Shown here in pieces: positions 1 to 7,633 of a stretch of DNA of 18,107 nucleotides. Numbering within the stretch: the first letter of the stretch is position 1; every line of letters begins with the position of its first letter. The notes beneath the pieces are model-generated. The model was given only the letters and a program-made list of their open reading frames with translations. It did no database searches and was not told the DNA's origin. The position numbers and the translations under genes were made by a program. Origin of the DNA: CAYMLL01 sp964390645 (GTDB lineage: Bacteria; Planctomycetota; UBA8108); NCBI GenBank assembly GCA_964390645.1, contig CAYMLL010000151.1, forward strand, positions 1 through 18,107, given 5' to 3'.

Positions 1-1
1 C

Positions 2-460
2 GTGATCGTGGCGTGTCGGGCGTTGGGAGGCCTGTCCGTCGGCTCGGTCGTCGTGCCCGACGACGATGGGAACTCGAGCGAGACGCGTCGGACGATCTAC
101 GTGACCGACTGCACCCAGGAAGTCACCCCGTTCGTCCGTGGTGACGCGAACGGTGACCGGCAGTTCGACTACTCCGACGCGGTGGCGGTCTGGAGCTCGC
201 TGCCGTTCATCCCACGCGGGACTCCCGACGGACCCGGAGTGGACTGCGGCAACTCCGCCCCCAACCCGGGCCCGCCCTTCGACCTCCTCTGTGATGACGC
301 CGCCGACGCGAACGACGACGGCGTCATCGACTGCAGCGACGGCGTCTACATCGCGTCGTTCCTCTTCGGAGGCGGACCTCGCCCCTCTCTGCCGTTCGGC
401 GAGTGCGGACTCGACCCGACGGCGGATGGTTTGACCTGCGTGGAGTATTTCTGTCCCTGA
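2..460 (+). CDS. C-terminal fragment of a secreted protein with a dockerin-like double EF-hand module (5' partial)
   Basis: The reading frame is open to the left edge, so the N-terminus lies outside the window; the GTG at base 2 is only the first possible start codon. The stop is TGA at 458-460. Numbering from base 2, residues 46-59 (RGDANGDRQFDYSD) and 102-113 (DANDDGVIDCSD) are two dockerin-type calcium-binding loops, with Asp or Asn at the coordinating positions, separated by a Pro/Gly-rich spacer. Cys97, Cys135, Cys146 and Cys151 match the cysteine pattern of both modules in the next gene. Dockerins bind cohesins in cellulosomes, but planctomycete secreted proteins often carry such modules with no cellulosome known, so here the module may be a structural or sorting tag. 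The rest of the protein is unknown. It reads in the same direction as the gene at 929-4300 and may be a paralogue. Confidence 0.8.
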   Translation: MIVACRALGGLSVGSVVVPDDDGNSSETRRTIYVTDCTQEVTPFVRGDANGDRQFDYSDAVAVWSSLPFIPRGTPDGPGVDCGNSAPNPGPPFDLLCDDAADANDDGVIDCSDGVYIASFLFGGGPRPSLPFGECGLDPTADGLTCVEYFCP

Positions 461-477
461 CGTCTTCCCTGTTCCCG

Positions 478-520
478 GATCCGTCGCGCGTCGACACTCC
501 CGGACGGCGCGCGACGGATC
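478..520 (+). terminator. Strong hairpin downstream of the dockerin gene, probable terminator without a U-tract
   Basis: GATCCGTCGCGCG at 478-490 is perfectly complementary to 508-520. The stem continues inward with a T-G wobble (491/507) and two more pairs (492/506, 493/505), giving 16 pairs around an 11-base loop. It begins 18 bases after the stop codon at 460. No T-run follows, so this is not a textbook intrinsic terminator. It could stop transcription or protect the 3' end of the mRNA. Confidence 0.55.
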
Positions 521-582
521 GGCCTCGCGCTCGGGACGGATTCCGCCGGATACCCCGAGAATGCAAGGCGATCTCCGGAGCT

Positions 583-613
583 CGCGGGCTCCTCCCGGTC
601 GCGGGAGCCCGCG
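583..613. repeat. Inverted repeat (10-bp perfect stem)
   Basis: CGCGGGCTCC at 583-592 pairs perfectly with 604-613 around an 11-base loop. It lies between the first hairpin and the next gene. It could be a second transcription barrier or an mRNA structure. GC-rich DNA makes such stems fairly common by chance. Confidence 0.4.
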
Positions 614-810
614 GTGTTCCTCTCCCGTCCCGGACCCTGCCTGCGCCACACAGCGCGGTCGAGGAGACCGCAAGGAGCCGGGACACCGTGGCCGGAAGTA
701 GATTCTGCTCGCGCCCGCTCCGGTCCTCCCGCCCTCGTCCTTGTCTTCCGCGCCTCGGGCCCGGACACTTGGAGAGGTGGCTGGCTCGCGTCGGCGCAGG
801 GAGGTGCCTG

Positions 811-855
811 ATGTCACACAAAGCCTACCCCGGGCGGCCGTGGAGCAGTCCCGGG
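811..855 (+). other. Probable true 5' end of the 929-4300 gene, separated from it by the assembly gap
   Basis: ATG at 811 is preceded by AGGGAGG (798-804) with six bases between, a near-ideal ribosome-binding site. It reads MSHKAYPGRPWSSPG to base 855 and then meets a stop at 859-861. The last 17 bases (839-855) recur exactly at 897-913, on the far side of the N-run. If the two copies are merged, the frame continues as TSGVAVIAALLCCAP into the gene at 929. That gives an N-terminus with a basic residue and a hydrophobic core, like a signal peptide. What is seen: the repeat, the frame agreement and the ribosome-binding site. What is inferred: that 856-896 is an assembly error. Confidence 0.6.
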
Positions 856-886
856 CATTGATGGCGCGGCTGAAAGCAAGGACGGC

Positions 887-896
887 NNNNNNNNNN
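887..896. other. Assembly gap of ten Ns
   Basis: Ten consecutive Ns, a conventional scaffold filler whose length need not be real. The bases directly after it (897-913) repeat 839-855 exactly, as expected if two overlapping contigs were joined without merging. Confidence 0.95.
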
Positions 897-928
897 CGTG
901 GAGCAGTCCCGGGACGTCCGGCGTCGCC

Positions 929-3900
929 GTGATCGCCGCCCTGCTGTGCTGCGCGCCCGTGGACGGGCAAGACGCGGGGGAGCGCAAGACGTTTCGCCGC
1001 GGCGACGCCAACGACGACGGCGTCGTGAACGTCCTCGACGCGCTCTTCGTGAGGGACTGGCAATTCGCCGGCGGCACGGTGCCTTCCTGCCTGGACGCGG
1101 CCGACGCAAACGGCAACCGACGCACCGACCTCGGCGATCCTGTCTTTGTCCTGAGCTACGTCTTCGCCTGCGGTACGCCGCCACCCGCTCCGGGTCCTCT
1201 CACCTGCGGAGCCGCGCCTGAGGGCGACGGTCCCGGCTGCCTGGAATACGACTCGTGCGACGTGGGAGGACAGGGGCAGAGACTGCCGCGAACGACGGAT
1301 ATCAAGATCTGGGTCGAGGGACCCGACCCCTCGAGCGAGCCCGACGACCTCTGGGCGACCGTCCGACTGCGCGACGATTCACCACCGGGCTCGTCCGGCG
1401 TCAGCGGCTGGGAGATCGTGCTCCGCACTTCGTGCGAGTTCAACGCGGCGACCGCCGAGGTGACGGAAGTGGGGACCGTCCTCGTGGAAGACGACGGACA
1501 CGTTGGTGATCCGTTCATCGACGACGTCGTGGGCACCTTCGGCGGGTTCGTCTTGCTGCAGTTCCGTCCTGACGAGCCCTTCTTGCGCAGGTCGGTCGAC
1601 CATGCCGTGCTGCGATTCCGCATCGTGCCGCCGCCGGGCGGGAGCGTCGAGTGCGACGCCATCTTCGACGACAGTGCCGTGAACCCGACCTGCCCCACAC
1701 GCCGGAACTTCGTCCTCGTCGGTGACGAGCTGATCCGCCCCGTCGCTCGCGGCGCGACGCTGACATTCTCCCGTCCCGCGGAGCTGAGCGTCGATCGGGA
1801 CACTCCGTGTGAGCCCGCCACGGTGGAGCTGACGCCGCAGGCTCCGACCGCGATCTGGGAGGTCACGGCTCCCGGGGACGCGAACGCCCTCGTCCTCGAG
1901 CTCACTTCGACGAGCGACGGCGCCGGCGAGCAGCGCGAGGAGAACATCCTCCTCGCGCGCTGGGGACAGCCGCCGACGGCGACGAGCTTCGATCACGCCG
2001 CGGCGTCTCGCCCGAGCGCAGGCCAGCGGCTCGTCGTGCCGCTGCCGCTCGAGCGCGACGACGCGCTCTTCGTCTCCGCGCGCGGCATGCGCTTTCCGTC
2101 GAACCGGAACGACGTCGAGCTCTGCGCGCGAGCGCTCGACGCGGCGCTCGAGTCGCTGTCCGTGGGGCGCAGCGCGGGCGGCGGAGAGCTTCCCGCGGTC
2201 GTCCACGGCAGCGGCCTCGACGACGCGAGCCTGACGTGGGAGCTCCGGCACCAGCGAGGCGACGCGCGTCTCCCCGTGCGCGCGACCCGACGGCGCTCGC
2301 CGAGCGAGACCGAGGTCTCGCTCGACCTCAGCGCCGCGGATACCGGCGGCTACGATCTCGTGCTTCTCGACGGCACGGGCGGGGATCTGGACAGGCTGCC
2401 CGACGCCTTCGAGGTGGTCGCCGGCGATCGTCCCGCTCTTCTCGACGCGGACATCGACGTGCGCCGCTACATCCGCAGGAGCCGCGTGCGACGACTGACC
2501 CTGACGGTGACCAACTTCGGTGACCGCGCCGAGCCGGCCCCCCTCGTGCGCCTGACGGCTCCCGCGGGCACGGTGGCTCGCCTCGTCGACGAGGACGAGG
2601 GCTCGATGCGAAACGAGCTGCTGACGCTCGCGGTCGATCCGGACGGTGTCGGGGTCATCCCCCCTGGCGAGACCGTCCGCATCCCCGTCCTCTTCCGCGC
2701 CGAGACGGACGGCGTCGGCGACTTCCGGGCCCATGTCGTCGATGCTCGCGACGGAGGCGACATCGACTGGTCGAGCGTGCCGTGTCCGGACGACGTGTCT
2801 CCCGGAACGTGGGAAGAGGTCCAGCGGGCGATCGGCGCGACCTGGGCGGAGCTCCGCGACACGCTCGCCAGCGCCGCGACCGAGCTCGCAGGGCTGGGGC
2901 AACCGACGAGATCGGTCGACCGCCTGCTGCGCTTCGCCGCACGAGGGGTGTTCGAGCCGCTCGAGCTCGACCACGTTCCTGAAATCCCGGTCTCCCCGGG
3001 CGATGAGCTGCTGACGCTCCTCGCCGAGTCGCAGATCGACGTCATCTCCGGACGCGACCCGAACAAGAAGGAGGCGGATCCGATCCCGGCACCCGGCTTC
3101 GTGGTGGTGAACGGCCACCACGGGTGGATCGATACCGGCCAGAGCATCGAGTACACGATCTTCTTCGAGAACGCCGCCGACGCGCGCGGCGCGGAGCAGA
3201 TCGTCCGCATCGACGACGAGCTCGACCCGCGGCTCGATCCCGGCAGCCTGCGTTTCGGCGAGGTCGGGTTCGGCGAGAGCCACATCATCAACCTCGGCGA
3301 CCCTCCTTCGAGCAGCGGCTCGGCGCCGCCGACGCCGAGCGGCCCGGACGTCACGGGGAACTTCGCCGCGGTCACCGCGAGCCGACGGGTGACGGTCGAC
3401 GGCTGCGACGACGGCTGCGACATCGTCGTGCAGGTCGACGCGAGGCTCGAGTCGAGCGCCGACGGAACCGTCGCGAGCTGGACCTTCCGCACCCTCGATC
3501 CGGAGACCGGCGGCGAGCCTCAGGACGACCGCGCCGGCTTCCTGCCGCCCAACGGCGAGGAGGGCAGCGACGAGGAGGGCAGAGGCGAGGGCTACGTGAC
3601 CTTCACCATCACGCTGAAGGACGACGACGGTCCCGACATCGACGACCTCCGGAACGACGCGAACATCGTATTCGATCGGAACCCGCGGATCGTCACGGAT
3701 CCCCCGGCGAGGTACTCGATCGGCGCCCCGCCCGCCGCGCCGCGACTCCCCCGGCCGGCGGACGGGGACGTCGACGTCTCAGCGGGGACGTCGCTCCTGT
3801 GGGACGACGACGGCTCCGGCGGCACGACGTACGATGTCCTTCTGCGGAGGGCCGGCGCTGCGGACGACGTCGCGACGGCGACCGGACTCGAGATCCCGGT

Positions 3901-4300
3901 CCTGGTTCCGGCGGACCCGCTCGAGCCGGGTATCGAGTACGAGTGGAGAGTCACCGCCGTCAACCGTACGGGGTCGACCGACGGTCCCGGATGGCGCTTT
4001 CGCACGCGCAGCGCTCCGCGGTTCGTGCGCGGCAACGCCAACGCCGACGGCGATGTCGACATCTCGGACGCGATCAGCATCATCGCGTGGCTGTTCGGCG
4101 GCGAGACGGAGGTGCCGCCACCCTGCCTCGACGCCGCCGATGCGAACGACGATGGAGAGACCGACATCAGTGACGCGGTCTGGCTGCTGTCCTGGCTCTT
4201 TCGCGGCGGCGCCCCGCCCGGAGCGCCCTTCCCCGACTGCGGTGAGGATCCGATCGACGACGACCCGCTCGACTGCGAGCTCTTCGCGCCCTGCGCCTGA
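929..4300 (+). CDS. Large secreted multidomain protein with dockerin-like modules at both ends
   Basis: Coordinates use the first start codon after the gap (GTG 929, 1,123 residues). The real start is probably ATG 811, giving about 1,143 residues with a signal peptide. Numbering from 929: residues 24-72 and flanks form a dockerin-like pair (GDANDDG, DAADANGN). Residues 123-283 are a beta-rich segment. Residues 290-400 resemble a PPC-like beta domain. Residues 510-610 look like an Ig-like or CARDB-like segment, and 625-675 are helical. Residues 705-932 match a repeat common in large planctomycete surface proteins, from GRDPNKKE through YTIFFEN to NIVFDRNPRI. Residues 935-1027 look like fibronectin type III, and 1034-1122 form a second dockerin-like pair (GNANADGDVDISD, DAADANDDG). 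No catalytic domain was recognised. It is likely a surface or matrix protein. It ends 20 bases from the stop of the convergent kinase gene. Confidence 0.85.
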   Translation: MIAALLCCAPVDGQDAGERKTFRRGDANDDGVVNVLDALFVRDWQFAGGTVPSCLDAADANGNRRTDLGDPVFVLSYVFACGTPPPAPGPLTCGAAPEGDGPGCLEYDSCDVGGQGQRLPRTTDIKIWVEGPDPSSEPDDLWATVRLRDDSPPGSSGVSGWEIVLRTSCEFNAATAEVTEVGTVLVEDDGHVGDPFIDDVVGTFGGFVLLQFRPDEPFLRRSVDHAVLRFRIVPPPGGSVECDAIFDDSAVNPTCPTRRNFVLVGDELIRPVARGATLTFSRPAELSVDRDTPCEPATVELTPQAPTAIWEVTAPGDANALVLELTSTSDGAGEQREENILLARWGQPPTATSFDHAAASRPSAGQRLVVPLPLERDDALFVSARGMRFPSNRNDVELCARALDAALESLSVGRSAGGGELPAVVHGSGLDDASLTWELRHQRGDARLPVRATRRRSPSETEVSLDLSAADTGGYDLVLLDGTGGDLDRLPDAFEVVAGDRPALLDADIDVRRYIRRSRVRRLTLTVTNFGDRAEPAPLVRLTAPAGTVARLVDEDEGSMRNELLTLAVDPDGVGVIPPGETVRIPVLFRAETDGVGDFRAHVVDARDGGDIDWSSVPCPDDVSPGTWEEVQRAIGATWAELRDTLASAATELAGLGQPTRSVDRLLRFAARGVFEPLELDHVPEIPVSPGDELLTLLAESQIDVISGRDPNKKEADPIPAPGFVVVNGHHGWIDTGQSIEYTIFFENAADARGAEQIVRIDDELDPRLDPGSLRFGEVGFGESHIINLGDPPSSSGSAPPTPSGPDVTGNFAAVTASRRVTVDGCDDGCDIVVQVDARLESSADGTVASWTFRTLDPETGGEPQDDRAGFLPPNGEEGSDEEGRGEGYVTFTITLKDDDGPDIDDLRNDANIVFDRNPRIVTDPPARYSIGAPPAAPRLPRPADGDVDVSAGTSLLWDDDGSGGTTYDVLLRRAGAADDVATATGLEIPVLVPADPLEPGIEYEWRVTAVNRTGSTDGPGWRFRTRSAPRFVRGNANADGDVDISDAISIIAWLFGGETEVPPPCLDAADANDDGETDISDAVWLLSWLFRGGAPPGAPFPDCGEDPIDDDPLDCELFAPCA

Positions 4301-4320
4301 TCGAAGCCTCGCGCTGACGT

Positions 4321-7300
4321 TCACCGCAGCGGCTCGGCGACGATGCGAATGCCGTCGGACCGCGGGTAGTCGATCCGGACACCGTTGCGGTTCGCGATGC
4401 AGAACTCGTATCTGTCGGTCAAGCTCCAGCCTCCTCCGCGCAGGACGATGAAGCGGGCGGTCCTGTCCCTCAGCTCGAGGACCGGCTCGGGGAGCGATCC
4501 GGCCAGATCCCGCACGCCCCAGACGCTCTCGTCGAAGGGGTGGCTCGCGACGACGCCGAGATGGCTGCTCTCCCGTGTGCCCGGACCGGACGAGCAGAAG
4601 CTCCAGAGAAGATAGTCGCCCCAGACGTGGACCCGGCGATCGACACCGCGCGCGGCTTTCTCCCACTCCAGGTCCCGCGCCAGCCGGAAACGCCAGCCGT
4701 CGTGCGCCCGCTCCTCGTTGAGCCACTTCACGTACTCGAGAGCCGCCGTCGTCGGCAATCCGGACACCGGCTCGTCGAGCGAGCTCCCGGACTTCCCTAC
4801 CCCGTACCTCCAGACGCCATCCTCGCGGACGAAGTAATAGCGGCCTTTGCCACCCTCGTCCCGGAATCCGGACCTCGGCACCAGGAGCGTCTCCCCCCTC
4901 CGCGTGTACTGGTTGTTGCTCCGCTCGACGTCTGGAAGCATCGACCTCCTCCGAAGTTCGTCGAGATCGATGGTCGCGGCGGCGGCCCGCGACTCGCCCG
5001 CGAGACGACCCCCGGTCGCCTCGTCGTTGAGAAACTCGAGGTACTCGCGAACCGTCACCTCGGTACGCTTCATGAAGAACCCGTCGACGTGAGTCCAGCC
5101 CGACGCCAGCGGATCGAAGACCTGGCCGTCGGCGGCGTACGCCCCGTGAACGAAGCCGCCGGCGGCCACCTGCACGAAGCCCTCCGGCGTCTCGCCCGCC
5201 TTCCACAGCCGTACGCGGACCGGCTCGCCGGGCGCATCGGGATGACGGGGAAAGGCGACCGGGAGGCGCGTGTCGAGGTAGCCGGGCTTGCTGAGAACCA
5301 GAAGGTAGCTGCCGCGGGGCAGACGGACGTCGACCGGCCTCCGCGCCGCCGTCTTGCCGACGACCGGCGCGGCGGCGATGTCGATCGGGAATCCCGCGAA
5401 GCTCACCCCCAGCTTCCCGCGCAGGTCGTCGTACGTCTCGACGCGGCCCGACCCGTTCGAGAGCGGCGTCCACTCGACCGTCTCCGACTTGCCGCGCCTG
5501 CGCAGCTCGAGCTTCACTGCGGCTGCGCCCTTCCTGTCGTTGACGACGGACACGAGATCACCGAGAAGGCGGATCTGCCGACCGTCGAGCGAGACGATGC
5601 GATCGCCGCGAGCGAACACGCCTGCGGCGGCTTCCGTCCAGACGCGCTCGACCTCGAGGTAGGGCTCGCCGACGACCTTCCCGACGCGCGGGTCGTAGGC
5701 TCGCGGCATGGCGCGGCCCTCGACGAGGTCGTAGCGATAGCAGCGGACCGCCGCGTCCGGCGGATCGCTCAGCACCGCGACCGCGCCGCTGCCGTCGAGG
5801 AGCGCGGAGTACCGCCCCTCGGTGTCGATCGCGCGAAGAGGTCCCGCGAAGTACTCCGGACTGAGCGGCTGCGCATCGTCCCAGAGCACCCGCTCGTAGC
5901 GCTCCCTGAACATCTCGCTCAGCGCCGCTTGCACCTCGGGAAGCGCCGTGGCGGAGGCTTCCCGGGCGCGACTGAACGACAGGACCGCCCGGTTGAAGAT
6001 CCCCGGCAGCTCCCGGGAGATTCGCCGCCACTCCTGCCACGCGGCGATCTCCTTCTCGAGGCTCCAGGCCGGCGCCCAGGGTCGGGTGAGAGAGCGTTCG
6101 ACCTGCCAGCGGCGCCTCGCATCGACAGCGTCTCGTCGACGCCGCGCGAACAGATCCCGCTCCTCGACTCCCGAGTCGTGGAGTCGCCGCGCCTCCGCAT
6201 CACGTCGGTTGGCGTCGCTGCGCTTCGATCCCTGCCACGCGGCGATGGCCGCGAACGTCGAGAGCACGACGATCGTGCTCAGCGTCGAGATCATGACACG
6301 GTGGCGGCGCGCGAACTTCCTCAGGCGATATCGAATCGTCGGAGGCCCGGCGAGAACCGGTCGGTGCCGCAAGTGGTTCTCGATGTCGGCGCCGAGCTCA
6401 GCCGCCGAGTCGTATCGTCGGTCGACGTCGCGCTCGAGGGCTCGCAACACGATCCAGTCGAGGTCGCCGCGCAGGTGGCGTGACAGCGTACCGACCGTCG
6501 CGTCGCGCTGGCTCGCGACCTCGCTCGCGACCTCGTCGAGCCGGCGCACCCGCGTGCTCGGCCGCACCGGATCGTCGTCCTGCAGCCGTCGCAGCTGCTC
6601 GGTCCAGGAGACCGAGCGCTCGCCGGTCTTCAGGTGAGGCAGCTCGCCGGTCAGGAGCTCGTGAAGGACGACACCGAGCGAGTACACATCGCTGCGTGTG
6701 TCGACCGCGAGGCCGCCAACCACCGCCTGCTCGGGGCTCATGTACGCCGGGGTGCCGATGATCTGACCGGCGCTCGTGACGCCGGCCTCGTCCCGCGGCG
6801 ACTCGGCCATCGACTTGGCGATGCCGAAATCGATGACCTTCGCGACGGCCTTCGCACCCTGCTCGCAGACGAGGATGTTCGACGGCTTGAGATCGCGATG
6901 GATGACGGCGTTCTGGTGCGCGTGCTGCACCGCGTCGCAAACGCGCCCGAAGAGGCGCAGCCGCGCGCCGATCCCCAGGCGTCTCCTGTCCGCGTACCCG
7001 GTGATGGGCTCCCCGGCGACGAGCTCCATCGCGAAGAAGGGCCGGCCATCCCGCGTGACGCCGGCGTCGAAGACGCGAGCGATTCCATCGTGACGCAGAC
7101 GCGCGATGGTCTGCCTCTCGCCCTCGAAGCGCGCGACGACCTCGTTCGAGTCCATCCCCGGACGGATGACCTTGAGAGCGACCTCGCGCTCCAGGGGCAG
7201 ATGCTGCCGCGCGCGCCAGACGGTTCCCATGCCGCCCTCACCGAGCACCTCGATCAGCGTGTAGCCATCGACGACCTCGGCTCCCCGCGCGGCATTCGCG

Positions 7301-7527
7301 TCCGGGACTCCGCTTGCGCCGAGGGAGAGCTTCTCGTCCCCGGCCGCTTCGGACGCGGACAGACGTGATAGCTCGCGGGCGATGAGCTCCTCGTGGCCGG
7401 GAAACTCGCGCTGGTACTCCTCGAGAGTCCGCGAGCGACCGTGATCCACGTCGTCGATGAATCGCACGAAGAAAGCTGCGACGACGCCAGGAGAGTCACC
7501 ACCACGCCCGGATGCCCCTGCGCTCAT
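4321..7527 (-). CDS. Transmembrane Ser/Thr protein kinase with PDZ-, PEGA- and FGE-like outer segments
   Basis: The start is ATG at 7527, with GGGAG upstream in a good ribosome-binding position; the frame is open further upstream but would run into the divergent gene's 5' region. The product has 1,068 residues. The Hanks-type kinase domain spans about 88-390 and all key motifs are intact: glycine loop GEGGMG 96-101, Lys119, HRDLKPSN 210-217 (catalytic Asp212), DFG 233-235 and GTPAYMSPE 258-266. One membrane helix follows at about 411-431, then a charged helical stretch (435-550). A PDZ-like segment lies at about 625-690, a PEGA-like segment at 725-775 (VDVRLPRGSYLLVLSKPGY), and an FGE/sulfatase-modifying-factor-like domain at 782-1066 (RTEVTVREYLEFLN, FRLARDLEWEKAARG, LRGGGWS). 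The first active-site cysteine expected in true FGE enzymes is absent and only Cys1043 remains nearby, so this domain is probably a sensor. The gene is divergent from an ECF sigma factor. Confidence 0.93.
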   Translation of the reverse strand: MSAGASGRGGDSPGVVAAFFVRFIDDVDHGRSRTLEEYQREFPGHEELIARELSRLSASEAAGDEKLSLGASGVPDANAARGAEVVDGYTLIEVLGEGGMGTVWRARQHLPLEREVALKVIRPGMDSNEVVARFEGERQTIARLRHDGIARVFDAGVTRDGRPFFAMELVAGEPITGYADRRRLGIGARLRLFGRVCDAVQHAHQNAVIHRDLKPSNILVCEQGAKAVAKVIDFGIAKSMAESPRDEAGVTSAGQIIGTPAYMSPEQAVVGGLAVDTRSDVYSLGVVLHELLTGELPHLKTGERSVSWTEQLRRLQDDDPVRPSTRVRRLDEVASEVASQRDATVGTLSRHLRGDLDWIVLRALERDVDRRYDSAAELGADIENHLRHRPVLAGPPTIRYRLRKFARRHRVMISTLSTIVVLSTFAAIAAWQGSKRSDANRRDAEARRLHDSGVEERDLFARRRRDAVDARRRWQVERSLTRPWAPAWSLEKEIAAWQEWRRISRELPGIFNRAVLSFSRAREASATALPEVQAALSEMFRERYERVLWDDAQPLSPEYFAGPLRAIDTEGRYSALLDGSGAVAVLSDPPDAAVRCYRYDLVEGRAMPRAYDPRVGKVVGEPYLEVERVWTEAAAGVFARGDRIVSLDGRQIRLLGDLVSVVNDRKGAAAVKLELRRRGKSETVEWTPLSNGSGRVETYDDLRGKLGVSFAGFPIDIAAAPVVGKTAARRPVDVRLPRGSYLLVLSKPGYLDTRLPVAFPRHPDAPGEPVRVRLWKAGETPEGFVQVAAGGFVHGAYAADGQVFDPLASGWTHVDGFFMKRTEVTVREYLEFLNDEATGGRLAGESRAAAATIDLDELRRRSMLPDVERSNNQYTRRGETLLVPRSGFRDEGGKGRYYFVREDGVWRYGVGKSGSSLDEPVSGLPTTAALEYVKWLNEERAHDGWRFRLARDLEWEKAARGVDRRVHVWGDYLLWSFCSSGPGTRESSHLGVVASHPFDESVWGVRDLAGSLPEPVLELRDRTARFIVLRGGGWSLTDRYEFCIANRNGVRIDYPRSDGIRIVAEPLR

Positions 7528-7590
7528 CGCAGATCTCCCTGCGAGCCTCGACCGCTGTCGCACATACGCGCTCCTCGGCCCCTTTCGCGG

Positions 7591-7625
7591 CGAACCTTGA
7601 TTGTGGCGCGGCCCGTCCATATTCT
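7591..7625 (+). promoter_or_regulatory. Candidate promoter of the ECF sigma gene
   Basis: Two overlapping readings are possible. The ECF-like reading has GAACCTT (7592-7598) as the -35 element and CGTC (7614-7617) as the -10, spaced about as in ECF-dependent promoters, which would suggest self-regulation. The housekeeping-like reading has TTGATT (7597-7602), a 17-base spacer and TATTCT (7620-7625). The second would start transcription almost at ATG 7634, making a leaderless mRNA; no clear ribosome-binding site is present. Both are pattern matches only. Confidence 0.3.
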
Positions 7626-7633
7626 GGGCTTCG

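Larger units (their letters stand above)
461..928. other. Noncoding stretch with hairpins and an assembly gap
   Basis: No ORF here looks real; those present are low-complexity Arg/Pro/Ser-rich readings. The stretch holds the hairpin at 478-520, a second hairpin at 583-613, a good ribosome-binding site with ATG 811, and the N-run at 887-896. The promoter of the following gene should lie in roughly 620-800, but no convincing -35/-10 pair was seen. Confidence 0.6.

Noticed and set aside
861..886. ATG 861 (MARLKART) as the start of the large dockerin protein, continuing through the gap
   Set aside because: It gives a basic N-terminus but has no ribosome-binding site and needs an unknown gap length to fix the frame. 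ATG 811 explains the 17-base repeat as well.
1379..3283. 634-residue minus-strand ORF opposite the large dockerin protein
   Set aside because: Arg/Glu/Val-rich shadow reading of a high-GC gene; no recognisable domain, while the plus-strand frame has clear domains.
3779..5473. 564-residue minus-strand ORF
   Set aside because: Runs across the ends of two convergent real genes in a different frame; composition is Arg/Gly-rich with no domain.
4540..6483. 647-residue plus-strand ORF
   Set aside because: Antisense to the kinase gene, whose PDZ-, PEGA- and FGE-like segments and membrane helix are convincing.
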